Positions 33,652 to 42,379 are shown, numbered from the stretch's first letter. The stretch: 64,000 bases of DNA from Dyadobacter soli (GCF_900101885.1 NZ_FNAN01000025.1:1-64000); one strand, 5' to 3'. Translations and numbers: made by a program. Notes: a model not told the origin generated them from the letters alone.

Positions 33652-36600
33652 ATGATCTTCCGTGTGCTCCTGCTTGTTATCTTTCTGCTGTTTAGCGGAT
33701 CCGGTCACGGGCAAAACTACATCTTCAACCGGCTGACGATCGGCGAGGGCTTACTGTCCAACCACGTGCTTTGCGTGTGGCAGGACAGTACCGGGTATTT
33801 GTGGATCGGTACGCAGGGTGGGTTGCAACGTTTCGACGGGATCAGCATGCGGACGGTGCTCGACGAGCGGGTAGACCAGATACTCACCGACAGCGCCGGA
33901 ACGGTATGGATCCGATCGGGCGGCCGCGTGGCAACGCTGAATACCAGCAATTTTTCAGTCCGTTATGTGGCCTATCAGGGCGACAAAGAAGTGTACGGGC
34001 CTTTCAAGGTATGGCTGCGCAAGGATGATGCAGGCCGCGTTTTCCTCGTATATGTTGGTAAAAATTGCCAGTACTTAGGATCTGACGGGAGATTTTCACC
34101 GCGCAGCGGACCGTTTACATTACCCGATTCCCTGCTGGTGACCGACGTTGTGCCTGATACGCGCCTGGACAGGTATTGGGTTTTGTCGCGGAATGATTTC
34201 GGTTTTTGGGATAAAAAAACGCGATCATACCATTCGGGATCGCAGTCACACGACCCTATGCTTGCCAGCCGGAAGCTGCCGCCGGTGATTCAGCGGCTGT
34301 TCATCGACCGGAAGAGCCGTTACTGGATGGTGGCTACCGGGCCATCCCGGACGCGCTTTTTCTGCTTTGACAGGGCCAGCGGGAAATTCACCACCGATAC
34401 GCTCGGCATGAACGGCGGCGACGCCTCCGATTTGTATGAAGTGTACGGTTTCGGCAATTACGAGGATTCCATTGTCGTCGCTTACGGCATGAATTACTTC
34501 CGCGGCCACCATGGCAAGTCGTTCATCGACCTCCGATCGCCGGGCAGCAATCCTTACGGCATTCATTTCAATTCCATTGCGGGTATTTTTCAGGACAGGG
34601 AGGGCATGTTGTGGGTCGCTACCGACAATGGTTTGTACTACACGGCGGGCAATAAGAACCAGTACACGCATATTTTATTCAGCCAAGAAAAACGCCGTGC
34701 ATCCATCAGCAGCCTGCTTCCTGACCGGCAAAACCGGCTCTGGATCGGCACATGGGGGCGGGGCACCTTTGTATTGAGCAACGAATTCAGCAACCCTCAG
34801 ATCGAGCCGGTGGCAGCATTCAACAACCTGGGGGATCCCATGCAGCGGGTACTAGCGCTTTACGAAGACCGCCGCGGCGATGTATGGGCTGGCTGTGACC
34901 AGGGGCGCATTGCCCTGTACCATACTGGCAGCAAAACGGCGACGCTTTATGCACCGAAAGCTTTCGAAAACAGCAGCGTAACCCAAATCGCCGGTGACAA
35001 AGCAGGGAAGCTATGGATCGGTTTGCGAAACGGCGATATCTGGGTGCATGACCCTTCTTTGCCATTCTCCGATAAAAACCTGAAAAAAGCATTTGCCCTA
35101 GGCGGCGCGGTGAACCGGATGCTTTTCCTGCCCGACGGCCTTCTTTGGGCAGCGGTGACCGGGAAAGGCTTGTACATCATCAACGCGCAGCATGAACGGC
35201 TCGTGCATACGATCGACCTGGCAAAAACCGGTAACAGTTACATTGCCGGCATTAGGGACATTATGCCGCTGAATGACTCGCTGGTGATGGTGGCGGGCGA
35301 AAGACTGGGTACAATCAATACCAAAACCTACACCGTTCGTTTTGACAATGCCCACACCGGCCGGTTGGCGGGGACGATTTTCGCCCTTGGGAAGGACCAG
35401 AACCAGCATATCTGGCTCGGCGGCGCCTCGGGGATCTACAAACTCAACCCGTCGACGAAAATGCTTACAAAATACTCCCAGCAGGACGGGCTGCTCACCA
35501 TCCACAGCAACAGCTATGTGCCGGAGCGAAGCGCTACGCTGAAAAACGGCCGGCTGGCATTCGGAGGCAATCAGCATTTGGTCATCTTTGACCCTAACGA
35601 GTACAAAACATCGCCCCGTCCGCCCGACGTCACCATTACCGGCTTCCAACTGAACAACCGGTACCTTTCCCTTGATTCGCTGCTGCGGCCGGGAGCTATC
35701 ACATTGCCCTACACCCACAACAGCTTCCGAATCGATTTTGCCGCGATCAGTTTCGCACAGCGGGAGCGGACTACCTACGAATATAAAATGGATGGGCTCG
35801 ATGCGGATTGGATGATATTGCCTTCGGGCGGGCATGTGAGCTATAACTTCCTTCCCGACGGGCGGTACACGTTTTCGGTTAGGGCCAAAAACGAGCAGGG
35901 CGAGTATTCGCCCAAAACGACCACGCTGGAACTGCGTATCAAACCCCCATTCTGGAAAACGATCTGGTTTTACCTGCTGGTTGCCTCGCTTACAGCCTGT
36001 GTGCTTTTTTTTCTCCACCGGCTCAGGGTCGAAAAGCTCCTGCATATCGAGAAAGTCCGGAACCGCCTCGCCCGCGACCTGCACGACGACATGGGTTCGA
36101 CGCTCAGTACCATCAACATTCTCAGCAGCATGGCCCTGGACCAGAAATCGCTCGACGAGGCAAAAAGCAAGCAGTACCTGACCACCATCAGCCAGAGCAC
36201 GCATCAGATGATGGAGGCAATGGACGACATCGTATGGAGTATCAACCCGGTGAACGACAGCATGGCGAGAATCCTCGCTCGCATGAAGGAGACCGCCGGG
36301 GCAGTCCTGGAACCCCAGCAAATCGACTACCGCTTCGAAACGGAGCCGTCGGTGGCGGAGCTGCACTTGTCGATGGAATCGCGCCGGGAAATCTTCCTGA
36401 TCTTCAAGGAAGCATTGAATAACATCGTCAAATATGCCGGTTGCAGCCTGGTGACTGTGGGGCTATCCAGAAAGGCCGCGCAGCTAATGCTCACCATCGC
36501 CGATAACGGGGTGGGTTTCGACATGCCGCAACCCGGCAGCACGGTAAGGGGCAACGGCCTGAAAAACATGCAGATCCGCGCCGGGAATGTAAATGGCACC

Positions 36601-36663
36601 CTGACGGTCGTTTCCAAGCCTGGCGATGGCACTACCATTACCTTGTGGATGCCCATCGCATGA
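33652..36663 (+). CDS. Sensor histidine kinase with periplasmic two-component regulator propeller (HK3)
   Basis: This 1003-residue kinase has a signal peptide (1-21, ending GHGQ) and propeller repeats (DSTGYLWIGTQGGLQRFDG, DREGMLWVATDNGLYY, DRQNRLWIGTWGRG). A Y_Y_Y domain lies near 690-765, and a membrane helix near TIWFYLLVASLTACVLFFL. HisKA_3 has its acceptor His in ARDLHDDMGSTLS. The ATPase domain has NNIVKYAG, IADNGVGFDMP and GLKNMQIRA. RR3 follows after 77 bp. This is the third such kinase in 27 kb, so the cluster probably arose by duplication. An operator-like palindrome overlaps its stop codon. Confidence 0.92.
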   Translation: MIFRVLLLVIFLLFSGSGHGQNYIFNRLTIGEGLLSNHVLCVWQDSTGYLWIGTQGGLQRFDGISMRTVLDERVDQILTDSAGTVWIRSGGRVATLNTSNFSVRYVAYQGDKEVYGPFKVWLRKDDAGRVFLVYVGKNCQYLGSDGRFSPRSGPFTLPDSLLVTDVVPDTRLDRYWVLSRNDFGFWDKKTRSYHSGSQSHDPMLASRKLPPVIQRLFIDRKSRYWMVATGPSRTRFFCFDRASGKFTTDTLGMNGGDASDLYEVYGFGNYEDSIVVAYGMNYFRGHHGKSFIDLRSPGSNPYGIHFNSIAGIFQDREGMLWVATDNGLYYTAGNKNQYTHILFSQEKRRASISSLLPDRQNRLWIGTWGRGTFVLSNEFSNPQIEPVAAFNNLGDPMQRVLALYEDRRGDVWAGCDQGRIALYHTGSKTATLYAPKAFENSSVTQIAGDKAGKLWIGLRNGDIWVHDPSLPFSDKNLKKAFALGGAVNRMLFLPDGLLWAAVTGKGLYIINAQHERLVHTIDLAKTGNSYIAGIRDIMPLNDSLVMVAGERLGTINTKTYTVRFDNAHTGRLAGTIFALGKDQNQHIWLGGASGIYKLNPSTKMLTKYSQQDGLLTIHSNSYVPERSATLKNGRLAFGGNQHLVIFDPNEYKTSPRPPDVTITGFQLNNRYLSLDSLLRPGAITLPYTHNSFRIDFAAISFAQRERTTYEYKMDGLDADWMILPSGGHVSYNFLPDGRYTFSVRAKNEQGEYSPKTTTLELRIKPPFWKTIWFYLLVASLTACVLFFLHRLRVEKLLHIEKVRNRLARDLHDDMGSTLSTINILSSMALDQKSLDEAKSKQYLTTISQSTHQMMEAMDDIVWSINPVNDSMARILARMKETAGAVLEPQQIDYRFETEPSVAELHLSMESRREIFLIFKEALNNIVKYAGCSLVTVGLSRKAAQLMLTIADNGVGFDMPQPGSTVRGNGLKNMQIRAGNVNGTLTVVSKPGDGTTITLWMPIA

Positions 36664-36670
36664 ATATGCG
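36657..36670. promoter_or_regulatory. Operator-like palindrome overlapping the HK3 stop codon
   Basis: CGCAT and ATGCG form a perfect 5-bp inverted repeat around a 4-base centre GAAT. The centre lies 37.5 bp upstream of the last G of a -7-like box before RR3. It repeats the arrangement seen at 29774-29795 for RR2. Confidence 0.45.
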
Positions 36671-36693
36671 TTGTTTCTGAATCTTGTAGCTGT

Positions 36694-36701
36694 GATCTTT
36701 G
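36694..36701 (+). promoter_or_regulatory. -7-like box for RR3
   Basis: GATCTTTG differs from TAnnTTTG at one base. Expected transcription start is near 36706, with a leader of about 35 bases to the ATG at 36741. Confidence 0.4.
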
Positions 36702-36740
36702 CATTGTCAAAATCGCTGAAAGAGTCAAGGCGATGTCAAA

Positions 36741-37385
36741 ATGGATCAAAAAGTTATGATAAGGGTACTGCTTTACGATGATGTGGCGCAATTCAGGGAA
36801 ACGATCGGCCTGCTGCTCGACGGGACCGACGAATTCAGCATTGTAGGAAAATTTGGGAATTGTGAGTCCGCAGCTTCCGACGTGGCATTGCTGAAACCCG
36901 ACGTGGTGCTGATGGACATCGATATGCCCGGCGCCAGCGGAATCGACGGGGTGAGGATGATCCGCAGGAAAAATGATAAGGTCAAAATCATCATGCTCAC
37001 CGTGTTCGACGACAACCGCAACATCTACGACGCCATCCGCCTCGGAGCCAATGGTTATGTGTTGAAAAAGAGCTCGCCTTCGGCCATTATCAGTGCCATC
37101 AGGGACGTGTATGAGGGAGGGGCGCCCATGAATTCCTCCATTGCGACGCAGGTACTCCAGATGTTTGCAGGGATGTCGCCCGGCGATGAAAACTACGGGC
37201 TTACCGATAAAGAAAAGGCGGTGCTCAAATCACTTGTGGACGGCAACAGCTACAAGATGGTAGCGGCCGACCTGAACATTTCCATCGACACCGTGCGGAC
37301 GCATATCCGGAATATTTATGAAAAACTGCAAGTCAATTCCAAAAGCGAAGCGGTGGCCAAGGCACTGAAAAACCGGATAGTCTGA
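36741..37385 (+). CDS. NarL/FixJ-type response regulator (RR3), partner of HK3
   Basis: This 214-residue regulator has a receiver domain with an acidic pair in LLYDDVAQF, phospho-acceptor Asp59 in VLMDIDMPGASG, and switch residues in MLTVFDDN and VLKKSSPSAI. A LuxR-type helix-turn-helix lies at about 152-212 (LTDKEKAVLKSLVDG, then SIDTVRTHIRNIYEKL). It sits 77 bp after HK3, its obvious partner. An in-frame ATG at 36756 (MIRVLLYDD) is an equally plausible start. No T9SS cargo lies next to this pair, unlike the other two. Confidence 0.9.
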   Translation: MDQKVMIRVLLYDDVAQFRETIGLLLDGTDEFSIVGKFGNCESAASDVALLKPDVVLMDIDMPGASGIDGVRMIRRKNDKVKIIMLTVFDDNRNIYDAIRLGANGYVLKKSSPSAIISAIRDVYEGGAPMNSSIATQVLQMFAGMSPGDENYGLTDKEKAVLKSLVDGNSYKMVAADLNISIDTVRTHIRNIYEKLQVNSKSEAVAKALKNRIV

Positions 37386-37549
37386 CCGCACTTTCCGCAT
37401 TCGTATACCGTGTAACGTTCAACCTTTAAAGCCTGATCCGGATCGGGAAACACAAAGGGTTCTACCGCAGGGCGAGATTTCGCCAGGGCACCGCTATGCC
37501 CAAAAAAATAGCTTGCATCCATTAAAATCAACATTTGTCCAAATTAGCC

Positions 37550-38719
37550 ATGAAAAATACTACCACATTCGCCTGCTTCATTCTCCTGATTTTCGCCTTG
37601 GCGGCCTGCAAAGAAAAGTACGTCGAAATACCGCCGGACGTCAGCAAGCCGGATCGCTCCGATACGATCCGTATTCCCATTCCCTCCGACACGAGCAAGC
37701 CGCTGCCCGCCATGGACAAGCGCGTGTTCATCCGGGTGATGATTAAAGTCGGGGAAGTGCTGTACGACAGCATTCCGGCCCAGCTGATTGTCAAAAGCTG
37801 GGATGCCAAACAGGAAATGGATTACAAGATCCACTATCTCGCGGCCGGTACCCAGCAGATCTACCTGTCTGCCAAAGCGGTGCGCTTCGAGCTGTCGGTT
37901 TCCAAATGGGGTATGAATGCGCACCGCACATTATCTCAGGCCAAAGTACAGGAGAACGCCTTGTACGATCTTGGCGGGGAGCTGCCGGCGAAAAGGATCA
38001 GGTCAGTCACACAAGCCAGAATCAAGGACGGCGTCAGTAAACCTTACACCAAAACCGACTATGAGTACCACGCAAACGGCACCGTGAAGCAACGCCTCTT
38101 GTGGGGAAAACGGGCCGATATGTCAACCTATCTCATGGAAAAAGACATTTTCGGCTACACCGACGGATATATCACCTCCATCCTGACCTATGATGAAAGC
38201 AATGCCCTGCTCAAAAAGCAGGCAGTGCGCTACGACGCGGAAGGACGCGTGGTATCTCTCGAAGAAACCAGGGGAACCGCGACAATCACAACCAACGCCA
38301 GCTATTTCCTACTCGAAACCCGCTCCGGCGTCACCCAGGATTACCGCATCGACGCGCAATACCAGTTTGAAAACGGGAAGTACACCGATTATTATTCCAA
38401 AACCATGCATGGTGGAATCGCTTTGCTGGACGTCTATTCGGGCCACACCGGCAGCAGGGAGGAAGGCACTTACAACTATGATTCTTGCATTAATCCTTAC
38501 GTCCACCTCAAAATTCCGGAAGCGCATTTTAACCAGTATGTCAAACATAACATGGTGATCCAGCGGAAAATCCGCAGCGGAGCCCGCCCGCAACACGAGC
38601 CTTATGATTTTAAATACACTTACGACGCCGACGGCTATCCCAAAGAGCTGATGACCAAATACCGGTCCGTAGAAACCAGGGCGGATACTTATATGATGCG
38701 CACCGTTTTTACCTATTAA
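37550..38719 (+). CDS. Lipoprotein of unknown function
   Basis: This 389-residue protein starts with a lipoprotein signal, IFALAACKEK (Cys near residue 20), and should be anchored in the envelope. No family is recognised. A Pro- and Ser-rich linker (DVSKPDRSDTIRIPIPSDTSK) follows the Cys. A small beta domain comes next, then a larger region with regularly spaced Tyr and Gly (DYEYHANGTVKQRLLW, RYDAEGRVVSLEET, FKYTYDADGYPKELM). That pattern resembles YD/RHS-type repeats in a loose way. The ATG at 37550 is chosen over TTG 37535 because it opens the signal. Confidence 0.65.
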   Translation: MKNTTTFACFILLIFALAACKEKYVEIPPDVSKPDRSDTIRIPIPSDTSKPLPAMDKRVFIRVMIKVGEVLYDSIPAQLIVKSWDAKQEMDYKIHYLAAGTQQIYLSAKAVRFELSVSKWGMNAHRTLSQAKVQENALYDLGGELPAKRIRSVTQARIKDGVSKPYTKTDYEYHANGTVKQRLLWGKRADMSTYLMEKDIFGYTDGYITSILTYDESNALLKKQAVRYDAEGRVVSLEETRGTATITTNASYFLLETRSGVTQDYRIDAQYQFENGKYTDYYSKTMHGGIALLDVYSGHTGSREEGTYNYDSCINPYVHLKIPEAHFNQYVKHNMVIQRKIRSGARPQHEPYDFKYTYDADGYPKELMTKYRSVETRADTYMMRTVFTY

Positions 38720-38753
38720 TTACAAATCCATTTGAAAATCCTCCGGTAATGCC

Positions 38754-39851
38754 ATGAATAAACTATCAATTTTTATTGCCGTGATAAGCCTGCAAGTGCT
38801 TGCTTCCTGCGAAAGCAATGAAACCGCTCCCGAAAATGCCAGTGAGCTTGCGGCACAGATCGGTGCGCTGGTGGATCAGCGCACGGGAAATGTACCGTTC
38901 GAAGCGCCGGTGGCGTGGGCCATGATCGAGAATGGCCAGACAAAGGCATCGTTTATCCAGGGGGCGGAGGAGCCGGGAGGCGCCACAAAAGTATCCGACC
39001 GCACCCTTTTCATACTCGCTTCTACCGCCAAGCTTTTGACCAGTACCATGGTGATGAAAGCCGTGGAGGAAGGCAAACTGCAACTGACGGCGAAGGCGGG
39101 CGAGCATCTCAACGGACTTCCGGCAACCTGGGTGCCAGTCACCATCGGCCAGCTCCTCTCTCACGCCGACGGCATTCCCGATGTGATGGAAAACGAACGT
39201 TACCGCGCATTGCCGATCGAAAAAAGGGAACACATGAGCCGTACCGATTACCTGGCCCACGCAGCAGAAATGCCGTTGCATTTTACACCCGGCTCACAAT
39301 CCCGGTATGGCCAGACGGGCTTCGTGCTGCTGTCGGTGATCCTGGAAAAGGTATATGGAAAATCTTACGAGGAGATCGTCCGCGAAAAGATCCTGAACCC
39401 GCTCGAAATGACCGATACTCGCTTTATTACACATCATTCGGCCATCGAAGGCTCTAAACCGCAGATTTTTGAAGTGGAGGGCAAAGGATTCAGGGCAGTG
39501 ACGCCGGAATATGTGTATGCCGACTTCGCGACCGCCGGAGTATGCAGCAGCCTGCGCGATATGAGCAGGTTCATCGCTGGTCTTCAAAACAACAGGCTGA
39601 TTACCGAGCCGCATTTCAGGCAACTTTATACGCCTGTCAAAGGGCTGCCCGGCTTTGCCCTGGGCTGGGAATACCGCTATAAGGATGGCGAGCTGATGGC
39701 CGGGCACAGCGGAGGCTGGTCGGTGGTGGTAATGCACCTTCCCAAAAGCAACACGACCAGTATTTTCCTATCCAGCGCCGCCGACGAATCCATTCTCACC
39801 ACGGGTTATCAGGCAGCCGAAAAAGTAAAGCAGTTTATTGACAAACGCTGA
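38754..39851 (+). CDS. Serine hydrolase, class C beta-lactamase-like lipoprotein
   Basis: This 365-residue protein belongs to the beta-lactamase/DD-peptidase-like (S12) serine hydrolases. It has a lipobox (VLASC, Cys19), the catalytic SxxK motif Ser90-TAK93 in FILASTAKLL, a second-motif Tyr185 in SRYGQTGF, and a HSGG segment near the end. The usual YxN reads YGQ, a variant common in esterase-like members. It is therefore more likely an esterase or D-aminopeptidase-like hydrolase than a true beta-lactamase. It follows the lipoprotein gene by 34 bp and the small barrel gene comes next, suggesting one operon through the S41 peptidase. Confidence 0.85.
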   Translation: MNKLSIFIAVISLQVLASCESNETAPENASELAAQIGALVDQRTGNVPFEAPVAWAMIENGQTKASFIQGAEEPGGATKVSDRTLFILASTAKLLTSTMVMKAVEEGKLQLTAKAGEHLNGLPATWVPVTIGQLLSHADGIPDVMENERYRALPIEKREHMSRTDYLAHAAEMPLHFTPGSQSRYGQTGFVLLSVILEKVYGKSYEEIVREKILNPLEMTDTRFITHHSAIEGSKPQIFEVEGKGFRAVTPEYVYADFATAGVCSSLRDMSRFIAGLQNNRLITEPHFRQLYTPVKGLPGFALGWEYRYKDGELMAGHSGGWSVVVMHLPKSNTTSIFLSSAADESILTTGYQAAEKVKQFIDKR

Positions 39852-39874
39852 TGCAATTCAACCCTCATTCAAAA

Positions 39875-40477
39875 ATGAAATCACTTATTACCGCTGCAAT
39901 AATGGCCCTGCTCTCCCTGCGGGGCCATGCGCAGGCCGGCGCTCGCGAGTTCCCGCGCTGGCATATCAACCTTGAAGGACTCACGCAGACCACGGGCGTT
40001 TTCGCAGAATCGTACAGGCTTCCGGGGATCAGAACCCAGTTTTCGGGAGGCAAAGGCTTGCAAACAGGTGTTGAATATGTGTATTCGGGTAAAAAATGCG
40101 GACAACTATTCCAGCACACGGCCCTGGCAGCTTATGGCACACGCCACGAGACGGGATGGGGCGCCATGACGGCGCTGGGCTACCGCTTCCTGCTGGGCCG
40201 GGCTTATGTGGAAGCGCAGGCCGGCGTCGGCTACCTGCAAACTACTTTCCGCCAGGACAGAGAACTCCAAGACGACCAGGGCAATTTCTCCCGGGAGAAA
40301 TTCCGGGCGTCGGGACTTGCGCCGGTAGCCGCATTGGGCGCTGGTTATCAGATTAATACAAAATGGAAAGTATACCTGCGCTACTACCATCACGCGCAAC
40401 TGGGTACCGAAGCAACGCCCGGCGACGTGCGGCTGCACCGGAACCTGAACCTGGGAGTAAGTTTAAAATTGAAATAA
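39875..40477 (+). CDS. Small outer-membrane barrel-like protein
   Basis: This product of about 200 residues has a signal peptide (MKSLITAAIMALLSLRGHAQA). It then shows alternating strands ending in aromatic or hydrophobic residues (GLQTGVEYVYSGKKCG, ALGYRFLLGRAYVEAQAGVGYL, KWKVYLRYYHHAQL), closing with LNLGVSLKLK. This resembles an 8-strand outer-membrane barrel. No named family is recognised. The ATG at 39875 is preferred over 39851, which overlaps the previous stop codon and would put eight polar residues before the signal. It lies between the serine hydrolase and the S41 peptidase, on the same strand. Confidence 0.65.
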   Translation: MKSLITAAIMALLSLRGHAQAGAREFPRWHINLEGLTQTTGVFAESYRLPGIRTQFSGGKGLQTGVEYVYSGKKCGQLFQHTALAAYGTRHETGWGAMTALGYRFLLGRAYVEAQAGVGYLQTTFRQDRELQDDQGNFSREKFRASGLAPVAALGAGYQINTKWKVYLRYYHHAQLGTEATPGDVRLHRNLNLGVSLKLK

Positions 40478-40497
40478 AAACCTTCTGAACATCCGAA

Positions 40498-41931
40498 ATG
40501 AAACATTCATTAATCGTTGCGGCATTGCTGCAACTGACCTTACACCTGAGTACCGGGGCGCAGTCCCTGCCTGAGAAAAAACTCGCATCCGTCGCCCTGG
40601 TTTCCGACCTCGATATGATCCGAACGAGCGTCGTGACACTCCACCCGGGCCTGGGAAGGTTTGAGCCGCGTGAGCATTTCCTGCATTCGCTCGATTCGAT
40701 CAGGAGCGTCGTCGCCGGCCGGGATTCCACTACTTTGATGTCCTTTTTCAGGATGGTCAACCCAGTATTGACTAAACTGCGTTGCGGGCACACCAAATTT
40801 TTTTCGCCGATGAAGGGCTTTCCATTTTATTTTTATACCAACAGCCTGATGCCCGTCATTGTGCGGTTCGACGATAGCGGCGGTTTGCTGGTGACGAAGT
40901 CGGAGTATCCGCAGGCCGTCGGGAAGTACATTACGCAGGTAAACGGGCAGCCGATCGACGCCATTCTACGTGCGCTGCGCGCGCAGATGTTTGTCGACGG
41001 TTTCGTACGCTCGTCCGCCGATGCGCAAATCCAACAGTATTTCAGCGCATGGTACGCCGACTTCATCCAGCAAAACGAAGGCCCATTCACAGTGGCATTG
41101 GCCGATGAATCCAACAACCGCACCTCGATCGACATGAAGGGCATCGGCACCGAAGCCTGGCAAACGCTCAACCGCGGCAGTTCCAGCCTGTCCACCCATA
41201 ACCACCTCAGTTTTCCATCCGACTCCGTAGCCAGGCTCCGCATTGCGACTTTCTATTCGACCCAGGGCGACAAACATTTCAAACGCTTCCTCGACTCCGC
41301 TTTCACGGCCATCGACCAGCGTCGGGTGCGAAGGCTCATCATCGATGTAAGAGGTAATGAGGGAGGAAACGATGCGCTCGGGAAAGAACTTTACGCGCAC
41401 ATTGCCCTGCGTGATTTCCGCTATTACGACCATGTTGAAGTGAAAGTGCGGCGCAAAAAGGACGTTCCGCACCGCGACAATGCTTACCTGCCGCGGTTCA
41501 TCGGCTTAGCCAGGCTGTTTATCAGAAAGGATGCGTCGGGCCGTTTGCAGTTCCGTAAACACCAGAACCTGGGCATACATCATCCGCGCCGCAAGGCCTA
41601 TACCGGAGAAGTGGTTTTCCTAATGGATGGGCTGAGCTATTCTGTTACGGCTGAGTTTCTGGCCGTCGCACGCCACCAGAACCGCGGACTGTTCGTGGGC
41701 GAAGAATCCGGCGGTGCCTACCAGGGCAACAGCAGCGGCACATTCGCCATTTACAAGCTGCCAGCTACCGGCCTGGATTTGGGTATTCCGCTCGCGGGTT
41801 ATTACCCGGCTATCGGCACCGAGCCTGAGAAAGGCCGCGGCGTGTTGCCCGATGTAGCCACCCGCCCTTCCCGGCAGGATCTGCTGTCGAACCAGGATCC
41901 GGATACTGTCGCGTCCAACCCGGGTAACTAA
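40498..41931 (+). CDS. Exported S41-family (tail-specific protease-like) peptidase
   Basis: This 477-residue protein has a signal peptide (1-20, ending STGA) and the S41 domain order: an N-terminal helical region, a PDZ-like stretch (VGKYITQVNGQPID), then the C-terminal peptidase fold. The catalytic region includes RLIIDVRGNEGGND and FLMDGLSYSVTAEF, where the Ser of LSYS is the probable nucleophile, followed by GEESGGAYQGNSSG. S41 enzymes cut proteins near their C-termini or from peptides in the envelope. The last gene of a likely four-gene run, it ends against a convergent lipoprotein remnant with a 4-bp overlap. Confidence 0.85.
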   Translation: MKHSLIVAALLQLTLHLSTGAQSLPEKKLASVALVSDLDMIRTSVVTLHPGLGRFEPREHFLHSLDSIRSVVAGRDSTTLMSFFRMVNPVLTKLRCGHTKFFSPMKGFPFYFYTNSLMPVIVRFDDSGGLLVTKSEYPQAVGKYITQVNGQPIDAILRALRAQMFVDGFVRSSADAQIQQYFSAWYADFIQQNEGPFTVALADESNNRTSIDMKGIGTEAWQTLNRGSSSLSTHNHLSFPSDSVARLRIATFYSTQGDKHFKRFLDSAFTAIDQRRVRRLIIDVRGNEGGNDALGKELYAHIALRDFRYYDHVEVKVRRKKDVPHRDNAYLPRFIGLARLFIRKDASGRLQFRKHQNLGIHHPRRKAYTGEVVFLMDGLSYSVTAEFLAVARHQNRGLFVGEESGGAYQGNSSGTFAIYKLPATGLDLGIPLAGYYPAIGTEPEKGRGVLPDVATRPSRQDLLSNQDPDTVASNPGN

Positions 41932-42174
41932 CCGCCGCCGGTCACGTCGATTTTCAGCAAGTCGCCCTCGCCTGTCACTTTGGTTATCTCAAACGGTGTG
42001 CCGTCAAAATCTTCACGCCCCGCCAGGAGCTTGCTATACTCCTCACCATTTGTTTGTACCAACGGCCCCCCCGTCCGGATCAGGCGAAATGCTGTTTTCC
42101 CTGTTGCAGGAAAACGAAACGGACAGCAGAATCAAGAAGAGGAACGCGACGCATTTGGAAAGATTTGTTTTCAT
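41928..42174 (-). pseudogene. Small lipoprotein gene broken by a frameshift at a G7 tract
   Basis: From ATG 42174 the frame gives a lipoprotein signal (FLFLILLSVSFSC, Cys23) and stops at residue 43. Removing one G from the run of seven (42066-42072 on the + strand, read as C7) restores an 81-residue frame. That frame continues through EEYSKLLAGREDFDGTPFEI and ends LLKIDVTGGG. The restored sequence resembles small Bacteroidota lipoproteins of unknown function, in which the GGG is usually followed by a Cys-containing half, so the 3' end may also be lost. The tract could be a slippage switch, a true mutation or a sequencing error. Confidence 0.65.
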
Positions 42175-42329
42175 TTTTGCTAACAGATTAAGTTGTTTTT
42201 TATGAAGTCGTAAAAAGAATTTGAAACGCTACTGCTTTGAGCCGGAAAAGATTACCGTTATGAGAATTACGGCACCAGGAAGGTTAGAGCATTTTTGTCA
42301 AAAAATTAGGCGGCATCGCATTCGCGTAT

Positions 42330-42337
42330 TACTTTTG
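42330..42337 (+). promoter_or_regulatory. -7 box of the MbnP/MbnH cluster
   Basis: TACTTTTG is an exact TAnnTTTG match. Transcription would begin near 42342, after the ATGs at 42221 and 42260, supporting the downstream start at 42380 for the first gene of the cluster. Confidence 0.5.
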
Positions 42338-42379
42338 GTGCCACCTGCAATTGCTCCTCGCCAACCTGCACCAGTCATT

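Noticed and set aside
35098..36366. Long antisense open frame (422 residues) opposite HK3
   Set aside because: It has Arg/His/Gly/Pro-rich low-complexity composition, matches no family, and lies wholly opposite clear kinase coding sequence. It is a by-product of the codon usage of HK3.
37493..37512. GCTAT...ATAGC inverted repeat before the 37550 lipoprotein gene as an RR3 target
   Set aside because: The centre is 10 bases, not 4, and the distance to the nearest -7-like box (34.5 bp) does not fit the other sites.
38754..39851. Antibiotic-resistance beta-lactamase
   Set aside because: It is a lipoprotein with an esterase-like YGQ second motif; the family contains many esterases and peptidases, so no resistance claim is supported.
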